A DNA stretch of 64,000 bases. It comes from Arcuatula senhousia. Taxonomy: Eukaryota > Mollusca > Bivalvia > Mytilida > Mytilidae. Position 1 is the stretch's first letter. Each line of letters starts with the position of its first letter. The translations under genes were made by a program, and so were the position numbers. The stretch covers positions 275,370-339,369 of the forward strand of contig CAXARO010001647.1 in the NCBI GenBank assembly GCA_963971305.1. Direction: 5' to 3'. The notes under the pieces are model-generated. The model saw only the letters and a program-made list of their open reading frames with translations. It was not told where the DNA came from and searched no databases. Below, one piece after another: positions 9,528 to 23,800 of the stretch.

Positions 9528-9985
9528 GGCCCGAGACCATAGTTATTTTTTCCAAATTTTTAATGCATTTTCAATATAGCCTTATGTGAAATTAAAAAAA
9601 TCGCACCATTTCTTTTTAAATGAAACTTTGGCCACATAAAGTTCATTAGCTTCCAGAACATTAGTTAAAAATTCAGAAAATCCTACCGTCTAAAAAAATT
9701 TTGATTTCTTTTTTAAATTTACACCTAAGAGGGTCAGAAAAGAGGGGCTTGAAAAATGAAAAAATCACCTTTTTGCACTTAGCCAAATCACAACTTTATC
9801 AATGAATTTCAAAAAAATAAAGTTTGATAAATTTATACTATCTTTTATCTCTCATTTCACTCCAAGTTCATCCTTAAGTCATAAAAACTAACATTACAAT
9901 AGCATTTACAAGAAATACTATGTTTTAATAGGGACTATATTATTGGACAACGAAAATTGAAGGGAGCTAACTGTGGTCTCGTACC
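9528..9985. mobile_element. 458-bp Harbinger-like TIR element in the array (first of 14)
   Basis: Starts GGCCCGAGACCATAGTTA and ends TAACTGTGGTCTCGTACC, an inverted repeat with three mismatches in 18, and TAA lies directly on both sides. It has no coding capacity, hence a MITE. The 14 copies start at 9528, 11274, 14302, 16048, 19079, 20825, 22571, 24317, 26063, 27809, 29555, 31301, 33047 and 34793, each 458 bp. GG-starting ends and a TAA duplication fit PIF/Harbinger. The ends are seen directly; superfamily is inferred. Confidence 0.8.
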
Positions 9986-11273
9986 TAATAGTCCTCAGAA
10001 AAGCCTCGGACAGTCAAATAAAATTATTTTCACATAGAATAGTCTTTTTCCAACTGAACTGCCAAGTTTCAAAGTGATCAGACCAACAATAGTGAAATTA
10101 TTAGCACTACAAAACACTAGTTGCATATAAGAATTTTGATCGAAAATACACCAGGAAAATCCATGAGGCCTATTTGGCCAAATTTTTTTTATTTCATAAA
10201 AGTTCACAAAACTAATGGCTGAAATCAATAACATTATCCCCTCTGAGCATGGAAAACACAAGTTTCAGTGAAATATCTGCATGGTTTCAAATTTTGACCC
10301 TTTCCCATATTTGCGGATAGGAAAATTAGCCATTTTAGCCTTATTGAGGGGTACATGTATGGCCATGAGAATTTTTTAAGAAAGGAAATGAAATGTTGAG
10401 ACCAAAAGGGGTTTAAAATGTTAAATACATAATAAGCTTACAAAATAAAACAGAAAAACACCATATTCATATGAAAAATATGTTATAAATAGTGTTTAGG
10501 AGTGGATAAATGGTATAATTTCAAAATGCTTTTTCCCTACACATCACTAAAAACTAATGTTTGAGGGTAAAAAAATGTAAAAAATGCAACAACTTGCAAC
10601 AATAAAGGTGTATTTAGTATGAGATGATGATGATGAACAGAATTTAACAGCAAAAAGACTAGTCATTGCACTTTAGATGAAAATTGGTTCAAGACTCATG
10701 TGCGAAATAAGGAAAAACGGCCAAATCTACAGCAAGAAATGGGTGATATTTTCAATTCTGTGACTTTTTCTATGAAATCCAGAGACCTTTCATGTGCTAT
10801 TTTGTGTTGTGTAGCTATTTTTCAGTTTATTCTGACTGTTTTTTCTATAATATACCCTATACAGAAAGATTACATTGATATGGCATTCATAGGTCCAACA
10901 CAAAAAAGCTTATCTGCTGCCGCAGCCCCATTTTGCAAGTAGTAAAATAATTTTTTTTCAGAAATAATTTATAAAGTCTAGTTTAAACAGTTTCCTTACA
11001 TCATATAAGAAGATTTATAGCTGTTGTAGCCCTCTGGAAGTCATAATCTGCAAGCATTGGCCCTATAAATGTTAAAATAATACAAAACAGGCCATTACCA
11101 TTGAAAATCCCATAGACATACAAATATGGCTAAATATGGCAAATATTGAGATAAACTCATGAAATAAAGGCTGAAATTGAAAGAACTTATGAATCTAAAC
11201 AACTTAAAACCATTAATGGCATTGCAAAATAATTCTAAGAGGTGTAAATAGGCCATTCTTACCCCTCTAATAA
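9986..11273. repeat. Satellite unit B (first of 15)
   Basis: The segment between two MITE copies is 1288 bp including both TAA duplicates, i.e. a 1285-bp ancestral unit. It runs from TAATAGTCCTCAGAAAAGCC to ACCCCTCTAATAA, with a GATGATGATGATGA tract near 10623-10637. No inverted termini of its own are visible, and no similarity to the rest of the window was noticed. Origin unknown. Confidence 0.8.
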
Positions 11274-13010
11274 GGCCCGAGACCATAGTTATTTTTTCCA
11301 AATTTTTAATGCATTTTCAATATAGCCTTATGTGAAATTAAAAAAATCGCACCATTTCTTTTTAAATGAAACTTTGGCCACATAAAGTTCATTAGCTTCC
11401 AGAACATTAGTTAAAAATTCAGAAAATCCTACCGTCTAAAAAAATTTTGATTTCTTTTTTAAATTTACACCTAAGAGGGTCAGAAAAGAGGGGCTTGAAA
11501 AATGAAAAAATCACCTTTTTGCACTTAGCCAAATCACAACTTTATCAATGAATTTCAAAAAAATAAAGTTTGATAAATTTATACTATCTTTTATCTCTCA
11601 TTTCACTCCAAGTTCATCCTTAAGTCATAAAAACTAACATTACAATAGCATTTACAAGAAATACTATGTTTTAATAGGGACTATATTATTGGACAACGAA
11701 AATTGAAGGGAGCTAACTGTGGTCTCGTACCTAATAGTCCTCAGAAAAGCCTCGGACAGTCAAATAAAATTATTTTCACATAGAATAGTCTTTTTCCAAC
11801 TGAACTGCCAAGTTTCAAAGTGATCAGACCAACAATAGTGAAATTATTAGCACTACAAAACACTAGTTGCATATAAGAATTTTGATCGAAAATACACCAG
11901 GAAAATCCATGAGGCCTATTTGGCCAAATTTTTTTTATTTCATAAAAGTTCACAAAACTAATGGCTGAAATCAATAACATTATCCCCTCTGAGCATGGAA
12001 AACACAAGTTTCAGTGAAATATCTGCATGGTTTCAAATTTTGACCCTTTCCCATATTTGCGGATAGGAAAATTAGCCATTTTAGCCTTATTGAGGGGTAC
12101 ATGTATGGCCATGAGAATTTTTTAAGAAAGGAAATGAAATGTTGAGACCAAAAGGGGTTTAAAATGTTAAATACATAATAAGCTTACAAAATAAAACAGA
12201 AAAACACCATATTCATATGAAAAATATGTTATAAATAGTGTTTAGGAGTGGATAAATGGTATAATTTCAAAATGCTTTTTCCCTACACATCACTAAAAAC
12301 TAATGTTTGAGGGTAAAAAAATGTAAAAAATGCAACAACTTGCAACAATAAAGGTGTATTTAGTATGAGATGATGATGATGAACAGAATTTAACAGCAAA
12401 AAGACTAGTCATTGCACTTTAGATGAAAATTGGTTCAAGACTCATGTGCGAAATAAGGAAAAACGGCCAAATCTACAGCAAGAAATGGGTGATATTTTCA
12501 ATTCTGTGACTTTTTCTATGAAATCCAGAGACCTTTCATGTGCTATTTTGTGTTGTGTAGCTATTTTTCAGTTTATTCTGACTGTTTTTTCTATAATATA
12601 CCCTATACAGAAAGATTACATTGATATGGCATTCATAGGTCCAACACAAAAAAGCTTATCTGCTGCCGCAGCCCCATTTTGCAAGTAGTAAAATAATTTT
12701 TTTTCAGAAATAATTTATAAAGTCTAGTTTAAACAGTTTCCTTACATCATATAAGAAGATTTATAGCTGTTGTAGCCCTCTGGAAGTCATAATCTGCAAG
12801 CATTGGCCCTATAAATGTTAAAATAATACAAAACAGGCCATTACCATTGAAAATCCCATAGACATACAAATATGGCTAAATATGGCAAATATTGAGATAA
12901 ACTCATGAAATAAAGGCTGAAATTGAAAGAACTTATGAATCTAAACAACTTAAAACCATTAATGGCATTGCAAAATAATTCTAAGAGGTGTAAATAGGCC
13001 ATTCTTACCC

Positions 13011-13020
13011 CTCTAATAGT
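13011..13020. repeat. MITE-free junction 1, lacking TAA as well
   Basis: Here unit 2 runs straight into unit 3 as CTCTAATAGTCCT. Compared with the predicted empty site (CTCTAATAATAGTCCT), one TAA is missing. It could be an excision with a 3-bp loss, or slippage in TAATAA. Confidence 0.8.
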
Positions 13021-16000
13021 CCTCAGAAAAGCCTCGGACAGTCAAATAAAATTATTTTCACATAGAATAGTCTTTTTCCAACTGAACTGCCAAGTTTCAA
13101 AGTGATCAGACCAACAATAGTGAAATTATTAGCACTACAAAACACTAGTTGCATATAAGAATTTTGATCGAAAATACACCAGGAAAATCCATGAGGCCTA
13201 TTTGGCCAAATTTTTTTTATTTCATAAAAGTTCACAAAACTAATGGCTGAAATCAATAACATTATCCCCTCTGAGCATGGAAAACACAAGTTTCAGTGAA
13301 ATATCTGCATGGTTTCAAATTTTGACCCTTTCCCATATTTGCGGATAGGAAAATTAGCCATTTTAGCCTTATTGAGGGGTACATGTATGGCCATGAGAAT
13401 TTTTTAAGAAAGGAAATGAAATGTTGAGACCAAAAGGGGTTTAAAATGTTAAATACATAATAAGCTTACAAAATAAAACAGAAAAACACCATATTCATAT
13501 GAAAAATATGTTATAAATAGTGTTTAGGAGTGGATAAATGGTATAATTTCAAAATGCTTTTTCCCTACACATCACTAAAAACTAATGTTTGAGGGTAAAA
13601 AAATGTAAAAAATGCAACAACTTGCAACAATAAAGGTGTATTTAGTATGAGATGATGATGATGAACAGAATTTAACAGCAAAAAGACTAGTCATTGCACT
13701 TTAGATGAAAATTGGTTCAAGACTCATGTGCGAAATAAGGAAAAACGGCCAAATCTACAGCAAGAAATGGGTGATATTTTCAATTCTGTGACTTTTTCTA
13801 TGAAATCCAGAGACCTTTCATGTGCTATTTTGTGTTGTGTAGCTATTTTTCAGTTTATTCTGACTGTTTTTTCTATAATATACCCTATACAGAAAGATTA
13901 CATTGATATGGCATTCATAGGTCCAACACAAAAAAGCTTATCTGCTGCCGCAGCCCCATTTTGCAAGTAGTAAAATAATTTTTTTTCAGAAATAATTTAT
14001 AAAGTCTAGTTTAAACAGTTTCCTTACATCATATAAGAAGATTTATAGCTGTTGTAGCCCTCTGGAAGTCATAATCTGCAAGCATTGGCCCTATAAATGT
14101 TAAAATAATACAAAACAGGCCATTACCATTGAAAATCCCATAGACATACAAATATGGCTAAATATGGCAAATATTGAGATAAACTCATGAAATAAAGGCT
14201 GAAATTGAAAGAACTTATGAATCTAAACAACTTAAAACCATTAATGGCATTGCAAAATAATTCTAAGAGGTGTAAATAGGCCATTCTTACCCCTCTAATA
14301 AGGCCCGAGACCATAGTTATTTTTTCCAAATTTTTAATGCATTTTCAATATAGCCTTATGTGAAATTAAAAAAATCGCACCATTTCTTTTTAAATGAAAC
14401 TTTGGCCACATAAAGTTCATTAGCTTCCAGAACATTAGTTAAAAATTCAGAAAATCCTACCGTCTAAAAAAATTTTGATTTCTTTTTTAAATTTACACCT
14501 AAGAGGGTCAGAAAAGAGGGGCTTGAAAAATGAAAAAATCACCTTTTTGCACTTAGCCAAATCACAACTTTATCAATGAATTTCAAAAAAATAAAGTTTG
14601 ATAAATTTATACTATCTTTTATCTCTCATTTCACTCCAAGTTCATCCTTAAGTCATAAAAACTAACATTACAATAGCATTTACAAGAAATACTATGTTTT
14701 AATAGGGACTATATTATTGGACAACGAAAATTGAAGGGAGCTAACTGTGGTCTCGTACCTAATAGTCCTCAGAAAAGCCTCGGACAGTCAAATAAAATTA
14801 TTTTCACATAGAATAGTCTTTTTCCAACTGAACTGCCAAGTTTCAAAGTGATCAGACCAACAATAGTGAAATTATTAGCACTACAAAACACTAGTTGCAT
14901 ATAAGAATTTTGATCGAAAATACACCAGGAAAATCCATGAGGCCTATTTGGCCAAATTTTTTTTATTTCATAAAAGTTCACAAAACTAATGGCTGAAATC
15001 AATAACATTATCCCCTCTGAGCATGGAAAACACAAGTTTCAGTGAAATATCTGCATGGTTTCAAATTTTGACCCTTTCCCATATTTGCGGATAGGAAAAT
15101 TAGCCATTTTAGCCTTATTGAGGGGTACATGTATGGCCATGAGAATTTTTTAAGAAAGGAAATGAAATGTTGAGACCAAAAGGGGTTTAAAATGTTAAAT
15201 ACATAATAAGCTTACAAAATAAAACAGAAAAACACCATATTCATATGAAAAATATGTTATAAATAGTGTTTAGGAGTGGATAAATGGTATAATTTCAAAA
15301 TGCTTTTTCCCTACACATCACTAAAAACTAATGTTTGAGGGTAAAAAAATGTAAAAAATGCAACAACTTGCAACAATAAAGGTGTATTTAGTATGAGATG
15401 ATGATGATGAACAGAATTTAACAGCAAAAAGACTAGTCATTGCACTTTAGATGAAAATTGGTTCAAGACTCATGTGCGAAATAAGGAAAAACGGCCAAAT
15501 CTACAGCAAGAAATGGGTGATATTTTCAATTCTGTGACTTTTTCTATGAAATCCAGAGACCTTTCATGTGCTATTTTGTGTTGTGTAGCTATTTTTCAGT
15601 TTATTCTGACTGTTTTTTCTATAATATACCCTATACAGAAAGATTACATTGATATGGCATTCATAGGTCCAACACAAAAAAGCTTATCTGCTGCCGCAGC
15701 CCCATTTTGCAAGTAGTAAAATAATTTTTTTTCAGAAATAATTTATAAAGTCTAGTTTAAACAGTTTCCTTACATCATATAAGAAGATTTATAGCTGTTG
15801 TAGCCCTCTGGAAGTCATAATCTGCAAGCATTGGCCCTATAAATGTTAAAATAATACAAAACAGGCCATTACCATTGAAAATCCCATAGACATACAAATA
15901 TGGCTAAATATGGCAAATATTGAGATAAACTCATGAAATAAAGGCTGAAATTGAAAGAACTTATGAATCTAAACAACTTAAAACCATTAATGGCATTGCA

Positions 16001-17784
16001 AAATAATTCTAAGAGGTGTAAATAGGCCATTCTTACCCCTCTAATAAGGCCCGAGACCATAGTTATTTTTTCCAAATTTTTAATGCATTTTCAATATAGC
16101 CTTATGTGAAATTAAAAAAATCGCACCATTTCTTTTTAAATGAAACTTTGGCCACATAAAGTTCATTAGCTTCCAGAACATTAGTTAAAAATTCAGAAAA
16201 TCCTACCGTCTAAAAAAATTTTGATTTCTTTTTTAAATTTACACCTAAGAGGGTCAGAAAAGAGGGGCTTGAAAAATGAAAAAATCACCTTTTTGCACTT
16301 AGCCAAATCACAACTTTATCAATGAATTTCAAAAAAATAAAGTTTGATAAATTTATACTATCTTTTATCTCTCATTTCACTCCAAGTTCATCCTTAAGTC
16401 ATAAAAACTAACATTACAATAGCATTTACAAGAAATACTATGTTTTAATAGGGACTATATTATTGGACAACGAAAATTGAAGGGAGCTAACTGTGGTCTC
16501 GTACCTAATAGTCCTCAGAAAAGCCTCGGACAGTCAAATAAAATTATTTTCACATAGAATAGTCTTTTTCCAACTGAACTGCCAAGTTTCAAAGTGATCA
16601 GACCAACAATAGTGAAATTATTAGCACTACAAAACACTAGTTGCATATAAGAATTTTGATCGAAAATACACCAGGAAAATCCATGAGGCCTATTTGGCCA
16701 AATTTTTTTTATTTCATAAAAGTTCACAAAACTAATGGCTGAAATCAATAACATTATCCCCTCTGAGCATGGAAAACACAAGTTTCAGTGAAATATCTGC
16801 ATGGTTTCAAATTTTGACCCTTTCCCATATTTGCGGATAGGAAAATTAGCCATTTTAGCCTTATTGAGGGGTACATGTATGGCCATGAGAATTTTTTAAG
16901 AAAGGAAATGAAATGTTGAGACCAAAAGGGGTTTAAAATGTTAAATACATAATAAGCTTACAAAATAAAACAGAAAAACACCATATTCATATGAAAAATA
17001 TGTTATAAATAGTGTTTAGGAGTGGATAAATGGTATAATTTCAAAATGCTTTTTCCCTACACATCACTAAAAACTAATGTTTGAGGGTAAAAAAATGTAA
17101 AAAATGCAACAACTTGCAACAATAAAGGTGTATTTAGTATGAGATGATGATGATGAACAGAATTTAACAGCAAAAAGACTAGTCATTGCACTTTAGATGA
17201 AAATTGGTTCAAGACTCATGTGCGAAATAAGGAAAAACGGCCAAATCTACAGCAAGAAATGGGTGATATTTTCAATTCTGTGACTTTTTCTATGAAATCC
17301 AGAGACCTTTCATGTGCTATTTTGTGTTGTGTAGCTATTTTTCAGTTTATTCTGACTGTTTTTTCTATAATATACCCTATACAGAAAGATTACATTGATA
17401 TGGCATTCATAGGTCCAACACAAAAAAGCTTATCTGCTGCCGCAGCCCCATTTTGCAAGTAGTAAAATAATTTTTTTTCAGAAATAATTTATAAAGTCTA
17501 GTTTAAACAGTTTCCTTACATCATATAAGAAGATTTATAGCTGTTGTAGCCCTCTGGAAGTCATAATCTGCAAGCATTGGCCCTATAAATGTTAAAATAA
17601 TACAAAACAGGCCATTACCATTGAAAATCCCATAGACATACAAATATGGCTAAATATGGCAAATATTGAGATAAACTCATGAAATAAAGGCTGAAATTGA
17701 AAGAACTTATGAATCTAAACAACTTAAAACCATTAATGGCATTGCAAAATAATTCTAAGAGGTGTAAATAGGCCATTCTTACCC

Positions 17785-17800
17785 CTCTAATAATAGTCCT
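17785..17800. repeat. MITE-free junction 2, exact empty site
   Basis: Unit 5 joins unit 6 as CTCTAATAATAGTCCT. This is exactly what remains when the 458-bp element and one of its two TAA copies are removed, so it is either the pre-insertion form or a precise excision. Confidence 0.85.
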
Positions 17801-20800
17801 CAGAAAAGCCTCGGACAGTCAAATAAAATTATTTTCACATAGAATAGTCTTTTTCCAACTGAACTGCCAAGTTTCAAAGTGATCAGACCAACAATAGTGA
17901 AATTATTAGCACTACAAAACACTAGTTGCATATAAGAATTTTGATCGAAAATACACCAGGAAAATCCATGAGGCCTATTTGGCCAAATTTTTTTTATTTC
18001 ATAAAAGTTCACAAAACTAATGGCTGAAATCAATAACATTATCCCCTCTGAGCATGGAAAACACAAGTTTCAGTGAAATATCTGCATGGTTTCAAATTTT
18101 GACCCTTTCCCATATTTGCGGATAGGAAAATTAGCCATTTTAGCCTTATTGAGGGGTACATGTATGGCCATGAGAATTTTTTAAGAAAGGAAATGAAATG
18201 TTGAGACCAAAAGGGGTTTAAAATGTTAAATACATAATAAGCTTACAAAATAAAACAGAAAAACACCATATTCATATGAAAAATATGTTATAAATAGTGT
18301 TTAGGAGTGGATAAATGGTATAATTTCAAAATGCTTTTTCCCTACACATCACTAAAAACTAATGTTTGAGGGTAAAAAAATGTAAAAAATGCAACAACTT
18401 GCAACAATAAAGGTGTATTTAGTATGAGATGATGATGATGAACAGAATTTAACAGCAAAAAGACTAGTCATTGCACTTTAGATGAAAATTGGTTCAAGAC
18501 TCATGTGCGAAATAAGGAAAAACGGCCAAATCTACAGCAAGAAATGGGTGATATTTTCAATTCTGTGACTTTTTCTATGAAATCCAGAGACCTTTCATGT
18601 GCTATTTTGTGTTGTGTAGCTATTTTTCAGTTTATTCTGACTGTTTTTTCTATAATATACCCTATACAGAAAGATTACATTGATATGGCATTCATAGGTC
18701 CAACACAAAAAAGCTTATCTGCTGCCGCAGCCCCATTTTGCAAGTAGTAAAATAATTTTTTTTCAGAAATAATTTATAAAGTCTAGTTTAAACAGTTTCC
18801 TTACATCATATAAGAAGATTTATAGCTGTTGTAGCCCTCTGGAAGTCATAATCTGCAAGCATTGGCCCTATAAATGTTAAAATAATACAAAACAGGCCAT
18901 TACCATTGAAAATCCCATAGACATACAAATATGGCTAAATATGGCAAATATTGAGATAAACTCATGAAATAAAGGCTGAAATTGAAAGAACTTATGAATC
19001 TAAACAACTTAAAACCATTAATGGCATTGCAAAATAATTCTAAGAGGTGTAAATAGGCCATTCTTACCCCTCTAATAAGGCCCGAGACCATAGTTATTTT
19101 TTCCAAATTTTTAATGCATTTTCAATATAGCCTTATGTGAAATTAAAAAAATCGCACCATTTCTTTTTAAATGAAACTTTGGCCACATAAAGTTCATTAG
19201 CTTCCAGAACATTAGTTAAAAATTCAGAAAATCCTACCGTCTAAAAAAATTTTGATTTCTTTTTTAAATTTACACCTAAGAGGGTCAGAAAAGAGGGGCT
19301 TGAAAAATGAAAAAATCACCTTTTTGCACTTAGCCAAATCACAACTTTATCAATGAATTTCAAAAAAATAAAGTTTGATAAATTTATACTATCTTTTATC
19401 TCTCATTTCACTCCAAGTTCATCCTTAAGTCATAAAAACTAACATTACAATAGCATTTACAAGAAATACTATGTTTTAATAGGGACTATATTATTGGACA
19501 ACGAAAATTGAAGGGAGCTAACTGTGGTCTCGTACCTAATAGTCCTCAGAAAAGCCTCGGACAGTCAAATAAAATTATTTTCACATAGAATAGTCTTTTT
19601 CCAACTGAACTGCCAAGTTTCAAAGTGATCAGACCAACAATAGTGAAATTATTAGCACTACAAAACACTAGTTGCATATAAGAATTTTGATCGAAAATAC
19701 ACCAGGAAAATCCATGAGGCCTATTTGGCCAAATTTTTTTTATTTCATAAAAGTTCACAAAACTAATGGCTGAAATCAATAACATTATCCCCTCTGAGCA
19801 TGGAAAACACAAGTTTCAGTGAAATATCTGCATGGTTTCAAATTTTGACCCTTTCCCATATTTGCGGATAGGAAAATTAGCCATTTTAGCCTTATTGAGG
19901 GGTACATGTATGGCCATGAGAATTTTTTAAGAAAGGAAATGAAATGTTGAGACCAAAAGGGGTTTAAAATGTTAAATACATAATAAGCTTACAAAATAAA
20001 ACAGAAAAACACCATATTCATATGAAAAATATGTTATAAATAGTGTTTAGGAGTGGATAAATGGTATAATTTCAAAATGCTTTTTCCCTACACATCACTA
20101 AAAACTAATGTTTGAGGGTAAAAAAATGTAAAAAATGCAACAACTTGCAACAATAAAGGTGTATTTAGTATGAGATGATGATGATGAACAGAATTTAACA
20201 GCAAAAAGACTAGTCATTGCACTTTAGATGAAAATTGGTTCAAGACTCATGTGCGAAATAAGGAAAAACGGCCAAATCTACAGCAAGAAATGGGTGATAT
20301 TTTCAATTCTGTGACTTTTTCTATGAAATCCAGAGACCTTTCATGTGCTATTTTGTGTTGTGTAGCTATTTTTCAGTTTATTCTGACTGTTTTTTCTATA
20401 ATATACCCTATACAGAAAGATTACATTGATATGGCATTCATAGGTCCAACACAAAAAAGCTTATCTGCTGCCGCAGCCCCATTTTGCAAGTAGTAAAATA
20501 ATTTTTTTTCAGAAATAATTTATAAAGTCTAGTTTAAACAGTTTCCTTACATCATATAAGAAGATTTATAGCTGTTGTAGCCCTCTGGAAGTCATAATCT
20601 GCAAGCATTGGCCCTATAAATGTTAAAATAATACAAAACAGGCCATTACCATTGAAAATCCCATAGACATACAAATATGGCTAAATATGGCAAATATTGA
20701 GATAAACTCATGAAATAAAGGCTGAAATTGAAAGAACTTATGAATCTAAACAACTTAAAACCATTAATGGCATTGCAAAATAATTCTAAGAGGTGTAAAT

Positions 20801-23800
20801 AGGCCATTCTTACCCCTCTAATAAGGCCCGAGACCATAGTTATTTTTTCCAAATTTTTAATGCATTTTCAATATAGCCTTATGTGAAATTAAAAAAATCG
20901 CACCATTTCTTTTTAAATGAAACTTTGGCCACATAAAGTTCATTAGCTTCCAGAACATTAGTTAAAAATTCAGAAAATCCTACCGTCTAAAAAAATTTTG
21001 ATTTCTTTTTTAAATTTACACCTAAGAGGGTCAGAAAAGAGGGGCTTGAAAAATGAAAAAATCACCTTTTTGCACTTAGCCAAATCACAACTTTATCAAT
21101 GAATTTCAAAAAAATAAAGTTTGATAAATTTATACTATCTTTTATCTCTCATTTCACTCCAAGTTCATCCTTAAGTCATAAAAACTAACATTACAATAGC
21201 ATTTACAAGAAATACTATGTTTTAATAGGGACTATATTATTGGACAACGAAAATTGAAGGGAGCTAACTGTGGTCTCGTACCTAATAGTCCTCAGAAAAG
21301 CCTCGGACAGTCAAATAAAATTATTTTCACATAGAATAGTCTTTTTCCAACTGAACTGCCAAGTTTCAAAGTGATCAGACCAACAATAGTGAAATTATTA
21401 GCACTACAAAACACTAGTTGCATATAAGAATTTTGATCGAAAATACACCAGGAAAATCCATGAGGCCTATTTGGCCAAATTTTTTTTATTTCATAAAAGT
21501 TCACAAAACTAATGGCTGAAATCAATAACATTATCCCCTCTGAGCATGGAAAACACAAGTTTCAGTGAAATATCTGCATGGTTTCAAATTTTGACCCTTT
21601 CCCATATTTGCGGATAGGAAAATTAGCCATTTTAGCCTTATTGAGGGGTACATGTATGGCCATGAGAATTTTTTAAGAAAGGAAATGAAATGTTGAGACC
21701 AAAAGGGGTTTAAAATGTTAAATACATAATAAGCTTACAAAATAAAACAGAAAAACACCATATTCATATGAAAAATATGTTATAAATAGTGTTTAGGAGT
21801 GGATAAATGGTATAATTTCAAAATGCTTTTTCCCTACACATCACTAAAAACTAATGTTTGAGGGTAAAAAAATGTAAAAAATGCAACAACTTGCAACAAT
21901 AAAGGTGTATTTAGTATGAGATGATGATGATGAACAGAATTTAACAGCAAAAAGACTAGTCATTGCACTTTAGATGAAAATTGGTTCAAGACTCATGTGC
22001 GAAATAAGGAAAAACGGCCAAATCTACAGCAAGAAATGGGTGATATTTTCAATTCTGTGACTTTTTCTATGAAATCCAGAGACCTTTCATGTGCTATTTT
22101 GTGTTGTGTAGCTATTTTTCAGTTTATTCTGACTGTTTTTTCTATAATATACCCTATACAGAAAGATTACATTGATATGGCATTCATAGGTCCAACACAA
22201 AAAAGCTTATCTGCTGCCGCAGCCCCATTTTGCAAGTAGTAAAATAATTTTTTTTCAGAAATAATTTATAAAGTCTAGTTTAAACAGTTTCCTTACATCA
22301 TATAAGAAGATTTATAGCTGTTGTAGCCCTCTGGAAGTCATAATCTGCAAGCATTGGCCCTATAAATGTTAAAATAATACAAAACAGGCCATTACCATTG
22401 AAAATCCCATAGACATACAAATATGGCTAAATATGGCAAATATTGAGATAAACTCATGAAATAAAGGCTGAAATTGAAAGAACTTATGAATCTAAACAAC
22501 TTAAAACCATTAATGGCATTGCAAAATAATTCTAAGAGGTGTAAATAGGCCATTCTTACCCCTCTAATAAGGCCCGAGACCATAGTTATTTTTTCCAAAT
22601 TTTTAATGCATTTTCAATATAGCCTTATGTGAAATTAAAAAAATCGCACCATTTCTTTTTAAATGAAACTTTGGCCACATAAAGTTCATTAGCTTCCAGA
22701 ACATTAGTTAAAAATTCAGAAAATCCTACCGTCTAAAAAAATTTTGATTTCTTTTTTAAATTTACACCTAAGAGGGTCAGAAAAGAGGGGCTTGAAAAAT
22801 GAAAAAATCACCTTTTTGCACTTAGCCAAATCACAACTTTATCAATGAATTTCAAAAAAATAAAGTTTGATAAATTTATACTATCTTTTATCTCTCATTT
22901 CACTCCAAGTTCATCCTTAAGTCATAAAAACTAACATTACAATAGCATTTACAAGAAATACTATGTTTTAATAGGGACTATATTATTGGACAACGAAAAT
23001 TGAAGGGAGCTAACTGTGGTCTCGTACCTAATAGTCCTCAGAAAAGCCTCGGACAGTCAAATAAAATTATTTTCACATAGAATAGTCTTTTTCCAACTGA
23101 ACTGCCAAGTTTCAAAGTGATCAGACCAACAATAGTGAAATTATTAGCACTACAAAACACTAGTTGCATATAAGAATTTTGATCGAAAATACACCAGGAA
23201 AATCCATGAGGCCTATTTGGCCAAATTTTTTTTATTTCATAAAAGTTCACAAAACTAATGGCTGAAATCAATAACATTATCCCCTCTGAGCATGGAAAAC
23301 ACAAGTTTCAGTGAAATATCTGCATGGTTTCAAATTTTGACCCTTTCCCATATTTGCGGATAGGAAAATTAGCCATTTTAGCCTTATTGAGGGGTACATG
23401 TATGGCCATGAGAATTTTTTAAGAAAGGAAATGAAATGTTGAGACCAAAAGGGGTTTAAAATGTTAAATACATAATAAGCTTACAAAATAAAACAGAAAA
23501 ACACCATATTCATATGAAAAATATGTTATAAATAGTGTTTAGGAGTGGATAAATGGTATAATTTCAAAATGCTTTTTCCCTACACATCACTAAAAACTAA
23601 TGTTTGAGGGTAAAAAAATGTAAAAAATGCAACAACTTGCAACAATAAAGGTGTATTTAGTATGAGATGATGATGATGAACAGAATTTAACAGCAAAAAG
23701 ACTAGTCATTGCACTTTAGATGAAAATTGGTTCAAGACTCATGTGCGAAATAAGGAAAAACGGCCAAATCTACAGCAAGAAATGGGTGATATTTTCAATT

